Source of the DNA: Carbonatibacter sp965199245
GTDB taxonomy: Bacteria; Pseudomonadota; Alphaproteobacteria; Kiloniellales; Kiloniellaceae
DNA: 64,000 nucleotides
Reading direction: 5' to 3'
Assembly: GCA_965199245.1 (NCBI GenBank)
Contig: CBDAQP010000003.1
Location: 992,001 to 1,056,000, forward strand
Part shown: positions 8,752-17,125 of the stretch, piece after piece
Position numbering within the stretch: the first letter of the stretch is position 1
How the letters are laid out: each line of letters opens with the position of its first letter
The notes under the pieces: generated by a model
Told to the model about the DNA's origin: nothing
The model's database searches: none
Seen by the model: only the letters and a program-made list of their open reading frames with translations
Position numbers and translations under genes: made by a program

Positions 8752-10452
8752 CTACTTATTACTGGCTTTCAAAAAGGCCTCAAGCTGTTTACGGCTGGCC
8801 TCCGCCTGGGCAAGATCGCGTTCCAGTTTCGCGTACTTGTTGACCAGAAATTTTTTAGTCAACACCAAACGGGCATCAATAGTAGCGATGCGATCATTTC
8901 TGTCCTTGTTACTGTCCTCAATTTCCTTGAGTCTTTTCGTGATCTGACCGCTTTCCGGCTCTATAAAACGACCCAGAGTATTATAAAGCCGCTCCGCAAC
9001 CCCGACTGAATTTTTGACTGCAATAGTGGCCGACCCGGTTCCACCGTAAAAAAGCTTCAAACCCTCGAACTTTGTTCCCTTTTTACCGGTGAGAACGCGC
9101 CCGGAAAATTCAAATAGATCACTGCGCCCACCAACAGTAGCCCCTGTGATTTGACCACCACTTTCAGTAATCGAAATATCAAAATCATCGGGGAAAACAG
9201 CCTGCGTTCTGGCTAACACCCGTAAATCCGGCGAACTGGGTTCAAAGGAAAATGCAAATAGTCGCTCAAATTCTTGCGGGTTATTCGTCAATGCCGAGTC
9301 AAGTTTGCTTTGGTTAATTTCAAGCTTTGAGTCCTTATTGAGTTTAATCCCGATCCCGCGCAGGGTCGAAAGAGCACCAGAGGACACACCCCGTGCGCCC
9401 CCGCCCAAAACCTGCCCAACGACTGTCATGGTTTCACGCAGAACCGGACTGGAAAACAGGGCTGGCTTGGTCGCACCAGAGTCCTGGGGGTCGAAACTGC
9501 GCTGTTGGTCGTAAAAATCGCGCAGATCATTATAGGCCTTGACGAACTGTTCAACCTGCGTCTTGATCGACTGGGTATCCTGCTCCACGTTTAGGGTCAT
9601 CTTCGCCCCCGCCTTTGCTTGGGCAATGCGAAGCTCAACCCCGGTGATCACATCGTTAATGTCGTTGCTATCGCGTTCAATCACAGTGGACAGACCATCA
9701 ACCCTGATCCGGGCCTTATTCGCAGACTGCACCGTTTCCAATGCGCCCGCCGTCGTGCCCAGTTTTGTCAAAAATTCCCCGGATGTTCCCGACAGCTGAA
9801 TCGCCCTGCCCGTTTTTTCCGCACTCAAAACCAGACGGGATTCCGTTGACGACAGCTTGAGCACAGAGGCCCTAATCCCGGTTTGCGATTGTTTCCCATT
9901 GATCGCAGCGGCAATTTTTTCCAGACTCTCCCCGGGTGCAAACGACAGTGTGGCCTGTTCACCCGCCGCCGCCCCCGCCAGACCCAAAGTCACAGTATCG
10001 GTGATATTCAGGGCCACCTTCGCATCCGCCACCCCAACACTTGAAAGCTTGTGAGCCTTGGCCGTTTGCAAAATTTCCAGCTGAAAGCGACCGTCCTGGG
10101 CACCCACCTGAACATTGGCACTCACCACAGATGATCTGGCGGCGTCATTTTCCGTTTGCAGGCTCGCCGTTTTTTGGCGAAAGCTGTTTCTTTCCAGCGC
10201 GGAAATCCCCGGCGGGTTCCGCAATTTTTCCGCCGCTGTCCTGAAATCGGTCAGAAGTTTATTCAGGTTGGTCAGGGCCGCGCTTTCCATCTTGGACCGG
10301 CTGATTTGCCGCTCCAGTGAAATCGCGGGCATACGTTGCGCCGTAATCGCCGCATTGATGAGGGCTTCTGTATTCAAACCGGAAAACCGGCCAATCAACG
10401 CCGTAGAACCATCCGCGCGCGTCGTCAAGGTTCCAGAATTGACTTGCACCAT
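8752..10452 (-). CDS. fliD: Flagellar filament cap protein FliD (HAP2)
   Basis: A 566-residue cap protein at the filament tip that folds exported flagellin. The N-terminus (MVQVNSGTLTTRADGSTALI, then GRFSGLNTEALINAAITAQR) is the FliD_N signature. The C-terminal half carries VEQFVKAYNDLRDFYDQQR and ends in a coiled coil (residues about 510-566, KRLKEIEDSN through LEAFLKASNK). First gene of the minus-strand operon. A consensus sigma-54 promoter lies 67-82 bp upstream at 10519-10534. Confidence 0.93.
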   Translation of the reverse strand: MVQVNSGTLTTRADGSTALIGRFSGLNTEALINAAITAQRMPAISLERQISRSKMESAALTNLNKLLTDFRTAAEKLRNPPGISALERNSFRQKTASLQTENDAARSSVVSANVQVGAQDGRFQLEILQTAKAHKLSSVGVADAKVALNITDTVTLGLAGAAAGEQATLSFAPGESLEKIAAAINGKQSQTGIRASVLKLSSTESRLVLSAEKTGRAIQLSGTSGEFLTKLGTTAGALETVQSANKARIRVDGLSTVIERDSNDINDVITGVELRIAQAKAGAKMTLNVEQDTQSIKTQVEQFVKAYNDLRDFYDQQRSFDPQDSGATKPALFSSPVLRETMTVVGQVLGGGARGVSSGALSTLRGIGIKLNKDSKLEINQSKLDSALTNNPQEFERLFAFSFEPSSPDLRVLARTQAVFPDDFDISITESGGQITGATVGGRSDLFEFSGRVLTGKKGTKFEGLKLFYGGTGSATIAVKNSVGVAERLYNTLGRFIEPESGQITKRLKEIEDSNKDRNDRIATIDARLVLTKKFLVNKYAKLERDLAQAEASRKQLEAFLKASNK

Positions 10453-10468
10453 AATGATACTCCCCTTT

Positions 10469-10492
10469 GCAACAAACCCTGCAACAAACCCG
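10469..10492. repeat. Two tandem 12-bp units in the fliD leader
   Basis: GCAACAAACCCT is followed directly by GCAACAAACCCG. The pair lies in the untranslated stretch between the sigma-54 promoter and the fliD start, so its copy number could affect the leader RNA. Similar short tandem duplications occur elsewhere in the window. Confidence 0.7.
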
Positions 10493-10518
10493 CTCGCAGG
10501 AACCAGAGCAAAAACTAG

Positions 10519-10534
10519 AGCAAATATCGCGCCA
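10519..10534 (-). promoter_or_regulatory. Sigma-54 promoter of the fliD-fliS-glycan operon
   Basis: Read on the minus strand the site is TGGCGCG-ATAT-TTGCT, against the consensus TGGCACG-N4-TTGCW, with the invariant GG and GC at correct spacing. It starts directly after the stop codon of the FlaG-like gene (10537) and its predicted start point is about 55 bp ahead of the fliD ATG. FlbD at 34547 is the obvious activator. Confidence 0.75.
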
Positions 10535-10536
10535 AA

Positions 10537-10983
10537 TCAAGCCATCTCACGCAAAGAGGATGGCGGAGCCACAAAGAAAGGAGCTTTCGGATAGTTGCTC
10601 AACTGTATCGGGGTCGGGAATTGGGCCAAGACCTCGTTATTGCGCCGCCCCACCAGCTTAATCACCAAAACGCCCGTGGCATGATCGCGAAAGGTCGCAA
10701 TAGAAGACCCTTGAAGCAACGACGCCGACGGAGGTTCCTTTACGTCACGCCGAGCAACGGGTTCATCACGCTCCGCGCGCGGATCCTCCTCCAAAGGCGA
10801 CTCAACACAACGCAAGGCAAAAACATCTAAAGAATCGGACTGTTTTGAAACCTCAAACGCAGGCCGAACAGGTCGCGTCAAAGAAATCTGCGCCGAATCG
10901 GATCGAACAATGCAAGATTGAACACAAGAAGAAAGACCTACCACCATTTCAGGAGAAAAGGAAACTGCGCCAATCAAAACCAC
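10537..10983 (-). CDS. flaG: FlaG-like flagellar protein
   Basis: A 148-residue protein between flagellin 1 and fliD. The C-terminal third (SSIATFRDHATGVLVIKLVG, then NNEVLAQFPTPIQL) has the FlaG pattern of a beta-hairpin followed by E-V-x-x-Q-x-P. The N-terminal part is low in recognisable motifs. Several starts are possible: AGGAGG precedes a GTG/TTG cluster at the 10983 end, and an ATG lies 12 codons further in. FlaG proteins affect filament length. The assignment rests on the C-terminal motif and position. Confidence 0.6.
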   Translation of the reverse strand: MVLIGAVSFSPEMVVGLSSCVQSCIVRSDSAQISLTRPVRPAFEVSKQSDSLDVFALRCVESPLEEDPRAERDEPVARRDVKEPPSASLLQGSSIATFRDHATGVLVIKLVGRRNNEVLAQFPTPIQLSNYPKAPFFVAPPSSLREMA

Positions 10984-11017
10984 CTCCTACCATTCCGGGT
11001 GACACCTTAGTGATAAC

Positions 11018-11037
11018 CGGGGGCCGAAAGGCCCCCG
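11018..11037 (-). terminator. Hairpin downstream of flagellin 1
   Basis: A perfect 8-bp GC-rich stem, CGGGGGCC-GAAA-GGCCCCCG, with a GNRA-like tetraloop lies about 45 bp past the flagellin stop. The T-run after it on the minus strand is weak (GGTTATC), so it may protect the 3' end as well as terminate. Confidence 0.65.
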
Positions 11038-11058
11038 ATCCTCAGACCCCGGCTCAAA

Positions 11059-11096
11059 ATATTAGCCAAGGAGTGGCATATTAGCCAAGGAGTGGC
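11059..11096. repeat. 19-bp tandem duplication across the flagellin 1 stop codon
   Basis: The unit ATATTAGCCAAGGAGTGGC occurs twice without mismatch. On the coding strand each copy encodes the last flagellin codons (PLLG) plus TAA, so the protein is unchanged but the stop region is doubled. Absence of mismatches suggests a recent slippage event. Confidence 0.85.
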
Positions 11097-11911
11097 AACA
11101 GATGCTGTGGTAGCCGGTTGGCCTGCGACAGGGCAGCGACCCCCGCCTGAACGCGAACATTGGCCGCAACCATCGCCGTTTGCTCCTTGGCAATATCAAC
11201 ATCAGAAATAACCGAATTAGCCGCCTTCGTGTTTTCAATCGTGGTGGCGATATTTTGCGCACGCGTGTCAAAACGTGAAATCAACGCACCAACCGTAGAA
11301 CGCTGGTTGGATATACGCTCCAACTGCGTATCAATGCTCTGCATTGCCGATGCAGCCGCCGATACGGTGCCAACACTACCGTCCACACTTCCAACAACCC
11401 CGGCAGGTGCGGACAGGTCAATATTGATGATATCACCACTTACACCCCCCGCCGTAACTGCCGCAGTAACGCCAACAAAAAACGCTCCGACAGTTTGGTT
11501 AATCAGCTTGTTTCCAGAAAAGGTTGTCCTTTCAACAATCTCACCAATCTCATCATCCAGTACCTGAAATTCAGCGTCAATGTAGCTCCGCTCCTTATCG
11601 GAGATCGTCCCGGACAGAGATTGGGCCGCCAGAACCTTCAGACGCTGGAGTGTATCGGAAATCCGCGCCAGACCGCCATCAGCAACCTGCAGGAGAGACG
11701 ATGCCTGCGACGCATTGGATCCTGACTGCTTCAAGGTATTGATGTCAGCCTGAAGTTTGGTGGACACACCGAGACCAGCAGCATCATCAGACGCCCTTAC
11801 GATACGTTGACCGGAGGACAACTTGGCAACTGAACTGGATGCCATTGCAGAGTTTTGATTGAGGAACCGAATGGCTGAGTTCGCCGCAGTATTGGTATTA
11901 ATAACCGGCAT
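11081..11911 (-). CDS. Flagellin 1 (short type)
   Basis: A 276-residue filament subunit. The start at 11911 follows an AAGGAAA ribosome site and gives MPVINTNTAANSAIRFLNQN; the frame's earlier start adds 12 residues of no family likeness. The D0/D1 N-domain (SSSVAKLSSGQRIVRASDDA, ADGGLARISDTLQRLKVLAA) and C-domain (SNQRSTVGALISRFDTRAQN, VRVQAGVAALSQANRLPQ) are almost contiguous. Only about 60 residues of Ser/Thr/Ala/Gly-rich sequence lie between them, so outer domains D2/D3 are missing. Those residues are the likely glycan sites. It is flanked by the glycan operons. No convincing promoter was found upstream. Confidence 0.93.
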   Translation of the reverse strand: MPVINTNTAANSAIRFLNQNSAMASSSVAKLSSGQRIVRASDDAAGLGVSTKLQADINTLKQSGSNASQASSLLQVADGGLARISDTLQRLKVLAAQSLSGTISDKERSYIDAEFQVLDDEIGEIVERTTFSGNKLINQTVGAFFVGVTAAVTAGGVSGDIINIDLSAPAGVVGSVDGSVGTVSAAASAMQSIDTQLERISNQRSTVGALISRFDTRAQNIATTIENTKAANSVISDVDIAKEQTAMVAANVRVQAGVAALSQANRLPQHLLPLLG

Positions 11912-12079
11912 TTTAAAGTTTCCTTCTACTTGAAGTGAATCCCACAAAACAGGGTGGGTATGTGATCGCTTACCTTGCGATGCGCATCAACCCTGACACG
12001 CATTCTGATCTAAACAACAAACAAACAGCCCCGTCAAGTCTTAAAAATCGATTCGTGCAAAAAAATCAAATAAATTAAA

Positions 12080-12095
12080 TGGCACATTTTTTGCT
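12080..12095 (+). promoter_or_regulatory. Sigma-54 promoter of the sugar biosynthesis operon
   Basis: TGGCACA-TTTT-TTGCT matches the -24/-12 consensus at every strongly conserved position with correct spacing. Predicted transcription starts about 90 bp ahead of the GHMP kinase ATG at 12194. This places the sugar operon in the same regulon as fliD and fliK-flgD-flgE. Confidence 0.8.
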
Positions 12096-12193
12096 GATTT
12101 TTAATTTCCAAGCCTTTACCGTGTTCACGGCTGTCGCTGCAACGTCCAGGGTACGCCTCGAATCTTCAACCCAATAAAGAAAAACAAGCGGCA

Positions 12194-13246
12194 ATGATTA
12201 TCACCAGAGTTCCCTATCGTGTATCCTTTTTTGGGGGCGGCACAGATTACCCGACGTGGTTCCGACAGTACGGGGGGCGTGTTCTCTCCACATCGATCAA
12301 CCATTATTGCTACATCAGTTGCCGGGCTTTGCCATCGTTTTTTGAACACAAACACCGACTGGTCTATTCACAGATTGAATTGGTACAAGACACATTACAA
12401 ATCCGCCACCCTGCTATTCGGGGCGCATTTGAACAGTTTGCCATCGCGGACGGGTTGGAAATCCACCATGCTGGCGATCTACCCGCGCGCTCCGGACTGG
12501 GGTCGAGTTCGTCCTTTGCCGCCGCCTTACTCCTCGCCCTGCACACCGTTCGGGGGGAACAGGTCAACAAACACGATTTGGCGTGTGAGGCCATCCATCT
12601 TGAACGACATGTCCTGCGCGAAAATGTGGGGTCACAGGATCAGGTGGCAACGATCTATGGAGGACTGAACCAGATTGATTTTCATCCCGACAGCGCAAAA
12701 TCCAGAGTCGGAAAGTTGAGCAGTGGAGAATTTTCCGTCACCCCCGTCACACTCCCCCCACAACGCGAAGAGGCCCTTAATCAACACCTGATGCTGTTTT
12801 TCACGGGCCTCACCCGCGTTGCATCCGAGGTTGCGGGGGAAAAAATTGCCTCCCTACACGACCGCGCAAAGGAACTAACGGCCATGCAATCCATGGTAAA
12901 CACCGCCCGCGATCTGTTGTCCTGTTCCCGAACCCCCTTGACAGATTTCGGTCAACTGCTCCACGAGAGCTGGCAATACAAACGCAGGTTGTCAGAGAGG
13001 GTCAGTAACAAAACAATTGACGACATCTATGCCGCCGCCCGCGAGGCAGGCGCAGAGGGTGGAAAAATCATCGGGGCCGGGGGGGGAGGCTTTCTTCTCA
13101 TTTTCGCGAAACCGGCGGCTCAGCCGGATATTCTAACGCGCCTTTCGCATCTTGTTCATGTGCCTTTTTCTTTTGAAAAAGAGGGTGCGCAGGTTCTGAT
13201 GTCCGGTCAAACGCTCAACACGACACCTGATAACAAAAGCGGTTAA
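12194..13246 (+). CDS. GHMP-family sugar kinase (D-glycero-D-manno-heptose 7-phosphate kinase type, HddA-like)
   Basis: A 350-residue kinase expected to phosphorylate the anomeric carbon of a sugar 7-phosphate. The N-terminal substrate loop is RVPYRVSFFGGGTDYPTWF, the ATP loop is DLPARSGLGSSSSFAAALL (about 96-113), and the C-terminal GHMP motif is KIIGAGGGGFLLIF. ENVGSQDQVATIYGGLNQI is typical of the HddA group. First gene after the sigma-54 promoter. With the downstream nucleotidyltransferase it forms the kinase/NTP-transferase pair that makes an NDP-sugar, GDP-heptose in known cases. Substrate inferred. Confidence 0.85.
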   Translation: MIITRVPYRVSFFGGGTDYPTWFRQYGGRVLSTSINHYCYISCRALPSFFEHKHRLVYSQIELVQDTLQIRHPAIRGAFEQFAIADGLEIHHAGDLPARSGLGSSSSFAAALLLALHTVRGEQVNKHDLACEAIHLERHVLRENVGSQDQVATIYGGLNQIDFHPDSAKSRVGKLSSGEFSVTPVTLPPQREEALNQHLMLFFTGLTRVASEVAGEKIASLHDRAKELTAMQSMVNTARDLLSCSRTPLTDFGQLLHESWQYKRRLSERVSNKTIDDIYAAAREAGAEGGKIIGAGGGGFLLIFAKPAAQPDILTRLSHLVHVPFSFEKEGAQVLMSGQTLNTTPDNKSG

Positions 13247-13339
13247 AGGCGGAGGACTTGCGGGCCTGTCCTTGTTTTCAGAGGATGAAAATGAGACATA
13301 GAACACCACGCTGTCGCACGACAGGATCAAAGGTTGAAA

Positions 13340-14194
13340 ATGATGCAAACCGATCTGCTCACTGCCAAAGCCCGATGGGTCTGGGAAGAAACACTGGCAA
13401 TTAACCGCCGTGCGCCCGAAACGCGTATTGCATCATCGCTATCTGCGGTTGAAATTTTTGTCGCTCTCTACTACGGCTCTGTTCTCAATTTCAACCCGTC
13501 CGATCCCTTTAATGACGCGCGCGACCGTTGCATTATTAGCAAGGGCCACGGGTCAATCAGCCTCTATCCCATTCTGGCTGACCTCGGTTTTTTCCCCGAC
13601 GAAGAATTACACCGGGTCTGCCAGAGTAACGGCTTTCTGGGGGGTATCCCCGACCCGGTTATTCCCGGATACGAAACGGTGAACGGTTCACTCGGGCACG
13701 GTTTGGGGGTGGGCGCGGGGGTTGCCTCTGCCTTGAAGGTCTTGAACAAAGACCCGCAGGTTTTCGTGGTCACAGGTGACGGTGAACTCCACGAAGGGGC
13801 CTGTTGGGAAGCCATTATGTTCGCGGGTCATCACGGTCTGGACAATTTGAACATGGTTGTGGACAACAATAAAACATCCATGCTCGGCTATACCGATGAC
13901 ATTATTGCCCATGGCGATTTTCATCAAAAACTCGCCTGCTTTGGCTGGGCAACGCAGACGGTGGACGGGCACGATGTCAACCAGATCTGCACGGTCTTAC
14001 GCAATTTGAAAAAAACAGCCAACGGGAAACCAAAGGCCCTGATCTGTCAAACAATCAAAGGGCGCGGTGTCCCCGGCCTGGAAAACGCCCCCTTGTCCCA
14101 CATTATGGGAGTTTCGCCTGATCTCATCGACAAGCTGACGGGGATAAGCACGGGGATAAGCACGGGGATAAGCACGGGGGCAAATGATGAATGA
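13340..14194 (+). CDS. Transketolase-like protein, N-terminal (TPP-binding) subunit
   Basis: About 284 residues carrying the thiamine diphosphate half of transketolase: IISKGHGSISLYPILADLGF, GSLGHGLGVGAGVASALK, and the TPP motif VVTGDGELHEGACWEA followed by VVDNNKTSMLG. The ATG at 13340 follows AAAGG. The C-terminus ends in the repeat GISTGISTGISTGA, coded by three 12-bp units. The last 11 bases overlap the next gene, which carries the other half. Split transketolases in surface-sugar clusters are thought to move two-carbon ketol units onto activated sugars; substrate unknown here. Confidence 0.85.
   Translation: MMQTDLLTAKARWVWEETLAINRRAPETRIASSLSAVEIFVALYYGSVLNFNPSDPFNDARDRCIISKGHGSISLYPILADLGFFPDEELHRVCQSNGFLGGIPDPVIPGYETVNGSLGHGLGVGAGVASALKVLNKDPQVFVVTGDGELHEGACWEAIMFAGHHGLDNLNMVVDNNKTSMLGYTDDIIAHGDFHQKLACFGWATQTVDGHDVNQICTVLRNLKKTANGKPKALICQTIKGRGVPGLENAPLSHIMGVSPDLIDKLTGISTGISTGISTGANDE
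14138..14173. repeat. Three tandem 12-bp units at the transketolase C-terminus
   Basis: ACGGGGATAAGC occurs three times exactly, then breaks off as ACGGGGG. It codes for the peptide repeat GIST and keeps the reading frame, so expansion or loss would change the tail by four residues per unit. Confidence 0.85.
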
Positions 14195-15161
14195 CAAACC
14201 GCGCGCCATGCGCGATGCCCTGCTGGAACAAATTTGGCAGGCCATGGCCCACGACGACAGGATTTTTTTTGTCACAGGTGATTTCGGTTCACCCGTTCTG
14301 GACAAAATTCGATCCGATTACCCGAACCGGTTTCGCAACGTCGGCGTTGCGGAACAAAACCTTATCAATATTTCCGCTGGCCTGACTCTCGAAGGTTTCC
14401 GGGTTTTTGCCTATGCCATTGCGCCCTTTATCACCATGCGATGCTATGAACAGCTCCGCATCAGTGTCGCGCTGCTATCTGAATGTCGTCCGATGAATAT
14501 CAATCTGATCGGGGTGGGCGCAGGCTATAGCTACGTCGTTTCCGGACCGACACACCAGTGTTACGAAGATTTAACTCTGATGCGTGCGCTGGTCAATTTT
14601 CGCATTCTATCCCCCGGTGACCATATCACCTCAGCGGCTCTCTTGCCGCTCTGCCTTGCGCAGGCGCGCCCGAAATACATTCGCCTTGATGCCCAAATTC
14701 TGCCCACCCTCTACAACGACACCCCCCCCGACCTGAAGAAGGGATTCACACAGCTTGCACAGGGCCGTGATCTTTGTCTAATCGGGACAGGCTACACTGT
14801 TCACAGCTGTCTCAAATTGTCAGAACGGCTAAAGACACAGGGCATCCATGCCGCCGTGCTTGATCTGATCGATATTCAGGATTTTGACGAAGACCACTTT
14901 GTCAATACCGTCCGCCAAAGCAAAATGACCGTTTCAATAGAAGAAGGCTTTCAATCTTGCGGTGGCCTCGATGCCCGACTCAATGATGTCCTGGGGGCAA
15001 CGGGTCTGCCCTACCTTGGAATCGGAGTCGCTCCGGGTTACCGCTTTGAACTTGGACGGCGGGAAGAACTCCACGAACGCGCGGGAATGGGTGTTGAGAC
15101 GGCTTTTTCGCGAATTTGTGATTTTTATAACCGAGTATCTGCACAAAAGGTCACACCATGA
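14184..15161 (+). CDS. Transketolase-like protein, C-terminal (pyrimidine-binding) subunit
   Basis: A 325-residue partner of the upstream TPP subunit. FFVTGDFGSPVLDKIRSDYP, NVGVAEQNLINISAGLTLEG (with the conserved catalytic Glu of the Pyr domain), RVFAYAIAPFITMRCYEQL and the C-terminal SIEEGFQSCGG region match the DXS/transketolase Pyr and C domains. It overlaps the upstream gene by 11 bp and its own 3' end overlaps the DegT-fold gene by 4 bp (ATGA), so the three products are likely made in fixed ratio. Confidence 0.85.
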   Translation: MMNDKPRAMRDALLEQIWQAMAHDDRIFFVTGDFGSPVLDKIRSDYPNRFRNVGVAEQNLINISAGLTLEGFRVFAYAIAPFITMRCYEQLRISVALLSECRPMNINLIGVGAGYSYVVSGPTHQCYEDLTLMRALVNFRILSPGDHITSAALLPLCLAQARPKYIRLDAQILPTLYNDTPPDLKKGFTQLAQGRDLCLIGTGYTVHSCLKLSERLKTQGIHAAVLDLIDIQDFDEDHFVNTVRQSKMTVSIEEGFQSCGGLDARLNDVLGATGLPYLGIGVAPGYRFELGRREELHERAGMGVETAFSRICDFYNRVSAQKVTP

Positions 15162-16330
15162 TCAAATTTCCCTTGATGCGGAACAATTTTTCCCGCGAAG
15201 ATCTCGATCAGGTTATTGCCTTGTTCCATCAGGATGACCCCATCCTGACCAACGGATCACACTGTCGCGCCTTTGAAAAGGCTTGGTCAAAATGGCTAGG
15301 TGTGCGCTATTCTGTTTTTGTCAACTCCGGATCCTCCGCAAACCTGCTGTCGCTGGCCATTCTAAAAATCCGTCACCCCGACGGGGGCGAGGTCATCGTC
15401 CCGCCCCTGACGTGGGTGTCTGATATTGCCTCGGTTCTTCACAACGGCTTTGCGCCCGTCTTTGCCGATATTGATCCCCAGACACTGGGTATGAAGACGG
15501 AGGCCATTCTTGAAAAAATCACGGACAAAACCCGCGCCGTCTTTTTTTCCCATATCCAGGGATTCAACGGTCTCAGCGATCATCTGCTCGACGAATTGGC
15601 CCGCCGTGGCATCCCCTTAATCGAGGATGTCTGCGAATCACACGGGGCAACACATCGGGGCAGGAAACTCGGAACCTTTGGCGAAATGTCGAATTTTTCA
15701 TTTTACTACGCCCACCATATGAGCACAATCGAAGGCGGCATGATCTGCACAGACGACCACGACATTTTCCAACAGCTCCGCATGTTGCGGGGGCATGGTA
15801 TGGTGCGCGAATCAACCGACCACACGATAAAAGACAACTACACGACGCAAAATCCGGATTTGAACCCGGCCTTTATCTTTGCCTACCCCGCCTATAACAC
15901 ACGTAATACCGAAGTCGGAGGGGTGCTGGGACTCAGCCAGCTGACCCGCCTGGACAAGGCCATCAAACGGCGCACTGAAAACCAGACGCTTTTTTTTCAA
16001 CAGCTCGACGACACAAAATATCGTACGGATTTTCGCTTTGAAGGCTCCAGCAACTACGCCTTTAACGTGATCTTGAAAAACGCAGACACCAATCTCATGG
16101 CCCGGCTTGAAACCTGCCTGACAGAAAACGGCATCGAATATCGTCGGGGCAGTGCCGGCGGCGGAAACCAGCTACGCCAGCCCTATCTACGCGGTCTTAT
16201 CACCGATGGTTTGTGGGCGGACTTTCCGGAAACCGAACACATCCATTTTTACGGCCTCTATATCGGGAACTTTCCTGACCTGAACAGAGGGGAAATTGAT
16301 TTCATCTGCCAGGTTCTCAACAATGCCTGA
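15158..16330 (+). CDS. DegT-fold PLP enzyme with His in place of the catalytic Lys (ColD/E1-type sugar 3-dehydratase candidate)
   Basis: A 390-residue protein of the DegT/DnrJ fold: NSGSSANLLSLAIL, VPPLTWVSDIASVLHNGF, LIEDVCESHGATHRGRKLG. Where aminotransferases have the PLP lysine, seven residues before the EGG glycine pair, this one has His186 in FYYAHHMSTIEGG. The same substitution marks GDP-4-keto-6-deoxymannose 3-dehydratase (ColD) and CDP-6-deoxy-glucosulose dehydrase (E1/RfbH), which remove the C3 hydroxyl instead of transferring an amino group. I therefore infer a sugar 3-deoxygenation step rather than transamination. It overlaps neighbours on both sides. Substrate not shown. Confidence 0.8.
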   Translation: MIKFPLMRNNFSREDLDQVIALFHQDDPILTNGSHCRAFEKAWSKWLGVRYSVFVNSGSSANLLSLAILKIRHPDGGEVIVPPLTWVSDIASVLHNGFAPVFADIDPQTLGMKTEAILEKITDKTRAVFFSHIQGFNGLSDHLLDELARRGIPLIEDVCESHGATHRGRKLGTFGEMSNFSFYYAHHMSTIEGGMICTDDHDIFQQLRMLRGHGMVRESTDHTIKDNYTTQNPDLNPAFIFAYPAYNTRNTEVGGVLGLSQLTRLDKAIKRRTENQTLFFQQLDDTKYRTDFRFEGSSNYAFNVILKNADTNLMARLETCLTENGIEYRRGSAGGGNQLRQPYLRGLITDGLWADFPETEHIHFYGLYIGNFPDLNRGEIDFICQVLNNA

Positions 16331-17125
16331 ACAGACGCATCCTGCTTTACAGGGGGAAAAACCATCCACGGCAATTATTCTTGCCGGGGGGGCGGGAACG
16401 CGCCTGCGCCCGGTCGTTTCCGACCGTCCCAAACCAATGGCCCTGGTGGACGGGGTGCCTTTTCTCCAACATGTGATGGACTATTGGATCGCACAGGGAA
16501 TATCGTCTTTTGTGCTATCCGTGGGGTATATGGCCCCTGCGATTACAGATTATTTTGGCGAAAGCTATCGCGGGTGTTTCCTGTCATACGCCATAGAACC
16601 GACTCTTCTTGGCACGGGGGGGGGCCTGTTGTGTGCACTGTCACACATCAAAGATGACGCCCCCATCCTTGTGCTCAACGGCGATACGCTTTTTGCCGTT
16701 ACACTGGATCGGCTCGCCGCCTTTCATCACCACAAAAAATCAGGGTGCAGTTTTTGCCTCTTCCAAACAGCGGAACAGACCAGGGAACAAACCGGGGGAC
16801 AGACCCGCTACATGAGTCCGGGCCTGGATTCAGAAAACCGCCTCACAACACTTCATGCTGATAACAGCGCGGGGGGACTGGCGAACGGGGTGTTTACCTT
16901 GTTAATCCCGCGCTGATTCACAGCCACTACGATGGCAAAACAGGGCAAAATCTCTCGCTGGAAAGTGATATTTTCACAAACCTCCTTAATCGCAAAGAAC
17001 CACTGTTCGGGCTTGTCTTTGACCGTCCTTTTTTAGATATTGGTCTGCCCGATGACTATGCGTGCGCCCCTGATTTTATCAACAGGGTTCACATCACAGC
17101 ACATGAGGATAAAAAACATGCCTAA
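16323..17125 (+). pseudogene. Sugar-1-phosphate nucleotidyltransferase (HddC/RmlA-like), frameshifted
   Basis: The N-terminal part has the signature IILAGGAGTRLRPVVSDRPK, then LLGTGGGLLCAL and LVLNGDTLF. The frame stops at 16916. Adding one G to the G4 run at 16887-16890 restores GLANGGVYLVNPALIHSHYD and carries the frame on, through FDRPFLDIGLPDDYACAPDF, to a TAA at 17123-17125. That TAA overlaps the ATG of the SDR gene (17118), as expected for the intact operon. A 3x12-bp degenerate repeat lies inside it. It could be a true mutation, a phase switch or an assembly error; without it the kinase product has no visible NTP transferase. Confidence 0.8.
16773..16808. repeat. Three degenerate 12-bp units in the nucleotidyltransferase
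   Basis: GAACAGACCAGG, GAACAAACCGGG and GGACAGACCCGC are consecutive and encode EQTR-EQTG-GQTR. The insert is absent from the usual domain pattern at this point and lies about 80 bp ahead of the frameshift. Confidence 0.65.

Noticed and set aside
11948..12079. Promoter of flagellin 1 (sigma-28 or sigma-54)
   Set aside because: Best match TGTCAGG-GTTG-ATGCG lacks one of the essential G bases, and no sigma-28 boxes were seen; left unassigned.
14138..14173. Regular 12-bp repeat considered as CRISPR or iteron
   Set aside because: Units are contiguous with no spacers, lie in a coding frame, and translate to a plain peptide repeat.
16871..16876. G6 run as the site of the nucleotidyltransferase frameshift
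   Set aside because: The reading frame before and just after this run still gives family-like sequence (ADNSAGGLANG); the shift happens at the later G4 run.
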